DNA from: Microcaldota archaeon
Lineage (GTDB): Archaea; Micrarchaeota; Micrarchaeia; Anstonellales; J096
Length of the DNA stretch: 37,236 bases
NCBI GenBank assembly: GCA_027024255.1
Contig: JALVSQ010000022.1
Span: 1 to 37,236 of the forward strand
Direction of reading: 5' to 3'
Of the stretch, positions 34,252-37,236 are shown in pieces (within the stretch, counting starts at the first letter, position 1; every line of letters starts with the position of its first letter). The notes beneath the pieces were generated by a model that did not search any database, had not been told where the DNA came from, and saw only the letters and a list, made by a program, of their open reading frames with translations. The position numbers and the translations under genes are program-made.

Positions 34252-34673
34252 TAATAAGCAAAGAAGGAACATACGATGTTAAAGGTGGAGATGTTTGTAT
34301 AAAAGCAGATGGTTCTGTAACTATAAATGTCTTAGGCGGGGATGTTAAGGTGAGGGGTATATGCAAAGACATTAAGTTAACAGTTGTACATAAAGAAGAG
34401 GCAAATTCAAATGTGGTTATAAGGGGTAAAGATGCCAGAATACATATTGTAGGCAAAGCAAAGCAGGGTTCCATCTACATAGAAGCTGCTTCTCTGTACA
34501 AAGGAGATGTTTCAGCTGCCCTTGAGATAGAAGGGGAGGTTAGAGCAGAACATAAAGCTTATACGTTTAATGCAGGGAATGAACTCCTTTTTTATCTATC
34601 AACAAGAGGGTTGAGTAAGGAAGAGGCAAGAAAGACTATTGAGGATTCTTTTTTAGAGCCGTGTAAATGCTAA
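34248..34673 (+). CDS. Minimal SufD-like protein (141 aa)
   Basis: The protein consists of a short run of beta-helix-like strands (residues 1-100) and the SufB/SufD C-terminal signature EHKAYTFNAGNELLFYLSTRGLSKEEA (split over residues 101-127). The FYLSTRGL stretch (115-122) is identical to that of SufB next door. Normal SufD is 300 residues or more. Here nearly all of the N-terminal and central helix is missing, but the reading frame, coupling to sufB and the conserved His (H102 in the HEA-like position) argue for a functional minimal subunit rather than decay. It would pair with SufB through the C-terminal region. Its last 38 bp overlap the convergent lytic transglycosylase gene. Confidence 0.75.
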   Translation: MIISKEGTYDVKGGDVCIKADGSVTINVLGGDVKVRGICKDIKLTVVHKEEANSNVVIRGKDARIHIVGKAKQGSIYIEAASLYKGDVSAALEIEGEVRAEHKAYTFNAGNELLFYLSTRGLSKEEARKTIEDSFLEPCKC

Positions 34674-35379
34674 AGAATGCCTCAACATACCAGCTGGATG
34701 GGTTGTAAGCATGAACAGCCTTTCTCTTATTTTTGTTCCATCCGTGCTTTGCTAAGTAGTTTGCTATTGAGAATATCGAATCATCCATGTTAAACAAATC
34801 TACCTTTCCATCATTATTTCCATCAATCCCATACTTTAAGTAGGAATAAGGCAGGAATTGAGGAAAACCAAATGCTCCTGCAAACGAAGAAGGAATAAAG
34901 GCGTCAAATCCATTTCCAACCATTTTGTTCAATGCTTTTAATTGGTTCAGAAAGCCACCTTTCTTTACATGAATTGAAAAAAGAGCGTTTATGAGTTGGT
35001 ATTTACCCACAAACTTACCCCCATGGGTTTCAATGGCAATTATAGTGGCAATAGCTTTGCTATCAACACCGAATCTCTTTTCTGCTTCTCTTAAAACTCT
35101 ATTGTAAGATTTTATGAGCTGGTTTGCGATGGCTATCTTTTTGTTTATATTCAGCAGTTTGAAGTAGAGTTTTTTATTAATTTTTCTCCTCTTTAATCTG
35201 TAAAGCCTGAACCTCCTGTCCAGAATAGGTGAAAGTAAATTATCCAGCTTATGCTTTTGGGCAATTCTAATGGCTTTTATCTGATCTTTTGTTGCGTTTT
35301 TCAGAGGGCTCACAAAAGGGTCTCTTGCAAAAATGGCAACTGACAATACAAAGGGTAGCACGAACCTTAACTTTTTCAC
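34636..35379 (-). CDS. Secreted MltB-like lytic transglycosylase
   Basis: The 247-residue protein starts with a signal peptide (MKKLRFVLPFVLSVAIFARD), then a basic helical region, then a domain matching the MltB/SLT_2 family. The catalytic glutamate is E117 in AIIAIETHGG. It is followed by GKYQLINALFS, FIPSSFAGAFGFPQFLPYSY, the Ca-binding-like DGNNDGKVDLFN and IANYLAKHGW. MltB enzymes cleave the MurNAc-GlcNAc bond of peptidoglycan. Archaea lack murein, so the target is likely bacterial cell wall outside the cell, or the enzyme is reused for another glycan. The GTG start at 35379 follows a TATA-like core by 24 nt. The neighbouring genes are archaeal, so contamination is unlikely. Horizontal origin is plausible. 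Confidence 0.88.
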   Translation of the reverse strand: MKKLRFVLPFVLSVAIFARDPFVSPLKNATKDQIKAIRIAQKHKLDNLLSPILDRRFRLYRLKRRKINKKLYFKLLNINKKIAIANQLIKSYNRVLREAEKRFGVDSKAIATIIAIETHGGKFVGKYQLINALFSIHVKKGGFLNQLKALNKMVGNGFDAFIPSSFAGAFGFPQFLPYSYLKYGIDGNNDGKVDLFNMDDSIFSIANYLAKHGWNKNKRKAVHAYNPSSWYVEAFFSIYTALKKNPQ

Positions 35380-35431
35380 ACATTATTTTTTAGCAGTATG
35401 TTTTTTAAACGCTTATAATAAATGAGCTATT
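35380..35431. promoter_or_regulatory. Bidirectional leaderless promoter, MltB-like gene / small beta protein
   Basis: A TTTAAA core at 35404-35409 lies 24 nt from the minus GTG (35379) and 22 nt from the plus ATG (35432). A second A/T patch (TTATAATAAAT, about 35414-35424) is too close to the plus start to be the only promoter. Confidence 0.5.
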
Positions 35432-35800
35432 ATGGCAGGAGTAAGATTTTTTTACAGGTTCATTCCGCTAAGATTTTCACCCAAGGCGGATAAGTATGTT
35501 GGCATGATTATTAGTGTTGAGAACAGAAGTGAAGAGCCAAAGCTTTTATCTGCTGATGTGGTTATAAAAACACCCGGGCAGGTTGGTCTGGATCCCTCAG
35601 CTGTTCATAAAAAAGGCATAAAGAAGATTGGAAGGCTTAACCCAGGAGAAAGGAAGGAAGTTATGGTCAAGATTTATGCTCTGCCAACAGCCCAGCCCGG
35701 AGACTACGATATAGAGCTTTATTTAAATGAACACTATTTAGATTACGATAAGATATTAGCAAGGTGGAAGAAAGAGGCTACACTTAGAGTAATTGACTAA
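35432..35800 (+). CDS. Small beta-sandwich-like protein, paralogue of the 9815-10186 product
   Basis: The 122-residue protein of unknown function has alternating strand patterns (YVGMIISVENRS, LSADVVIKTP, KEVMVKIYALP, YDIELYLNEHY) typical of an Ig-like or CARDB-type fold. No leader is seen. It shares spacing and key positions with the product at 9815-10186, including V-x-N, A-D-[IV], L-x-P, KG-IKKIG-RL and a final Y strand. It is divergent from the MltB-like gene over 52 bp, and its 3' end overlaps the right-edge gene by 45 bp. Confidence 0.75.
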   Translation: MAGVRFFYRFIPLRFSPKADKYVGMIISVENRSEEPKLLSADVVIKTPGQVGLDPSAVHKKGIKKIGRLNPGERKEVMVKIYALPTAQPGDYDIELYLNEHYLDYDKILARWKKEATLRVID

Positions 35801-37236
35801 CCTTCTTGTTCTCCTTTGTTTGTGAAGGCTTATTCCAAATAGCTTTATTATATCTCCCCCTATACCGACATTAATATCTTTCCCACCAGTCTGAACAGGT
35901 ATTTCCACATACTCATTCTGAATAATTTCTTCTTTAACCTCAGAATATTGAGTAGCAAAATAATCTTTATCTGCTGTGCTCAGGCTTACTTCATAAGCAT
36001 TCCAGGACTGAATAAGGGTTTGATAATCTTTGCTCTGCACCTCATACATCCTCATTTTTTGGTTGGTTCCTATATTTACATCAATTCTCTTTACAATCCT
36101 CTCTTTCACCTCATTAACATTTTCAGCTTTAAGTTTAGCTACCAATTCATTATTCACTCTAACTTTGCTTTTTACTTTATCCTTCAACTCCTGTTTAAGT
36201 TTAATTTTATTCGTTCTCTTTTCAAACACTTCAATTCTTTCCTTCTTTTTAAGTTTAATTTTATTTCTTCTCTTTTCTTTCAATCTTTTCCTCGCTTTAT
36301 TCTTTGCTCTCCTCACAATTTCCAGCTTCAATTTAACATCTTCTTTCTTCTTTGGTTCCTTTATGCGCTTTACAGCTTTTCTCCTTTTAGTCTTTGAGCC
36401 TGTGTATTTGATTTTTTTGACCTTCCTTTTATCGACTTTGCCTTCTTTGTTCTTTGTCTTTCTACTACAGCCTTTATCAAAACTTTCATCAGGAGCTTTT
36501 TCTTGCTTTAAGAGCTCATTCTCCTTTCTCTCATGCTCTTTTTCATGCTCAACAGGGATGAGTCTGCTTCCTTTCAATTTTAAGTCCCCTTTGCTTAATG
36601 AAGGCTTTATCACAAACGACCTTTCTCCATTAAACACACTAACAGCAGGTCTTATTATATAATTCCTTCTCCACCTTGTTGCCCTGCCCTTTTTTCTGTA
36701 TTTCCTGAAATTCTTTAACTTTATTGTTTTGCCTTCAACCATGAACCACTCCTTCATACTTAACTTTGAGTTGTTTATGTTCGTGGAGAAGAAGAGGTCT
36801 CCTTCGCAGTAGTAAAGATTGAGCACATTAGTCATCGTTTTGCTCTTACATTGAAGGAGTGCAAACATAGAGGGGGGAACATTTATTTCCCTTTCAACAA
36901 ACCCCTTTTCGTTCTTCACTGCTTTGTTGAATATCTCTATCATTTCCTCTTTCGCTTTTCCTATCATAAAATCCCATAGTTTGTACTTACCAACAATATC
37001 CTTCCTTAGCTTTACATCTTTATCAACACCATAAACCTTCCCTTCTTTTTCAGCCCATTCAAGCACGTTTTTGTCGAAATCAGGTGTTATATAGATGACA
37101 ATACCTCTTTTGTCTGTAATAAAATCAACTATGCCTACATCTTCAGGTTTTGCACCCGCTCTAACTAACTCGCTTATATCGTAAACCTTTGTTACCTCGA
37201 CCAATTCATTGTTGTTTTTGAACTTCGCATCGAGAA
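35756..37236 (-). CDS. Lys/Arg-rich protein of unknown function, partial (N-terminus beyond right edge)
   Basis: The frame stays open upstream of the TTG at 37204 to the window edge, so the true start lies outside. The visible part has a globular N-terminal region of about 170 residues with alpha/beta character (VGIVDFITDKRGIVIYITPDF). It is followed by a very basic, low-complexity region of about 200 residues and a C-terminal part with EIPVQTGG and IGGDIIKLFG. The basic region holds an 18-residue repeat starting NKIKLK. No family is recognised. The basic tract could bind nucleic acid or be disordered. The last 14 residues are antisense to the small beta protein gene. Confidence 0.7.
   Translation of the reverse strand, partial: LDAKFKNNNELVEVTKVYDISELVRAGAKPEDVGIVDFITDKRGIVIYITPDFDKNVLEWAEKEGKVYGVDKDVKLRKDIVGKYKLWDFMIGKAKEEMIEIFNKAVKNEKGFVEREINVPPSMFALLQCKSKTMTNVLNLYYCEGDLFFSTNINNSKLSMKEWFMVEGKTIKLKNFRKYRKKGRATRWRRNYIIRPAVSVFNGERSFVIKPSLSKGDLKLKGSRLIPVEHEKEHERKENELLKQEKAPDESFDKGCSRKTKNKEGKVDKRKVKKIKYTGSKTKRRKAVKRIKEPKKKEDVKLKLEIVRRAKNKARKRLKEKRRNKIKLKKKERIEVFEKRTNKIKLKQELKDKVKSKVRVNNELVAKLKAENVNEVKERIVKRIDVNIGTNQKMRMYEVQSKDYQTLIQSWNAYEVSLSTADKDYFATQYSEVKEEIIQNEYVEIPVQTGGKDINVGIGGDIIKLFGISLHKQRRTRRLVNYSKCSLFLPPC
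36194..36265 (-). repeat. 54-bp direct repeat in the Lys/Arg-rich gene
   Basis: On the plus strand TTTAAGTTTAATTTTATT occurs at 36194-36211 and again at 36248-36265, exactly 54 bp (18 codons) apart. The flanking TTCTCTTTT is also shared after a short difference. It encodes two copies of an NKIKLK-led 18-residue unit, a recent internal duplication in the basic tract. Confidence 0.75.

Noticed and set aside
36030-36662. Plus-strand 210-codon frame rich in Phe, Leu and Ser that looks like a membrane protein
   Set aside because: It is the antisense of the Lys/Arg-rich tract (AAA/AAG codons read as Phe/Leu), so the hydrophobicity is an artefact.
37202-37204. TTG as start codon of the right-edge gene
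   Set aside because: The frame is open further upstream to the window edge with no stop and there is no ribosome binding site, so the gene is better called partial.

Overview
The window is a compact, AT-rich archaeal chromosome segment. The archaeal assignment rests on several genes: a class I lysyl-tRNA synthetase, archaeal-type AlaRS, aIF2-gamma beside ribosomal protein eS6, Trm1, RIO1 kinase, archease, a UbiA-family ether-lipid prenyltransferase, a C/D box sRNA, and TATA-like promoters about 20-26 nt before start codons. Very tight packing, several 3' overlaps, a minimal Suf system and many unrecognised proteins suggest a small-genome lineage such as a DPANN archaeon. That placement is an inference.

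Left part (1-7730). A minus-strand cluster holds two unknown proteins, a radical SAM protein, NAD kinase and a truncated NlpC/P60-like protein. It is divergent from an unusual 781-residue AAA+ ATPase. Next comes trm1, whose 5' end coincides with a canonical C/D box guide RNA and whose 3' end runs antisense into a tRNA-Ser(UGA) gene.

Central housekeeping part (7728-14460). This holds an anchored PLD-type nuclease, the prenyltransferase, RIO1, a small beta protein, two small unknown proteins, aIF2-gamma with eS6, a propeller-like protein and an ECF transporter S component.

Accessory core (14488-28206). A PP2C-like phosphatase is followed by two large divergent genes: an 869-residue protein with repeated alpha/beta modules, a poly-Gln tract and a C-terminal membrane region, and a 2221-residue protein with an internal PP2C-like domain between proline-rich linkers and two hydrophobic regions. 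A third PP2C-like protein overlaps archease. The three PP2C domains share the same variant motifs (DGIS and GDG), so they look like one lineage-specific family. This group is the best candidate for an undescribed system. Its function cannot be read from the sequence.

Right part (28231-37236). LysRS, an unknown protein, AlaRS, SufB with a 141-residue mini-SufD, an MltB-like lytic transglycosylase (unexpected in an organism without murein), a second small beta protein paralogous to the one at 9815-10186, and a Lys/Arg-rich protein that runs off the right edge.

Across the window, four divergent gene pairs are separated by only 51-55 bp with a single central A/T core, which suggests shared bidirectional leaderless promoters. 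No stretch longer than 300 bp lacks a gene. No CRISPR array, insertion sequence or prophage was seen.
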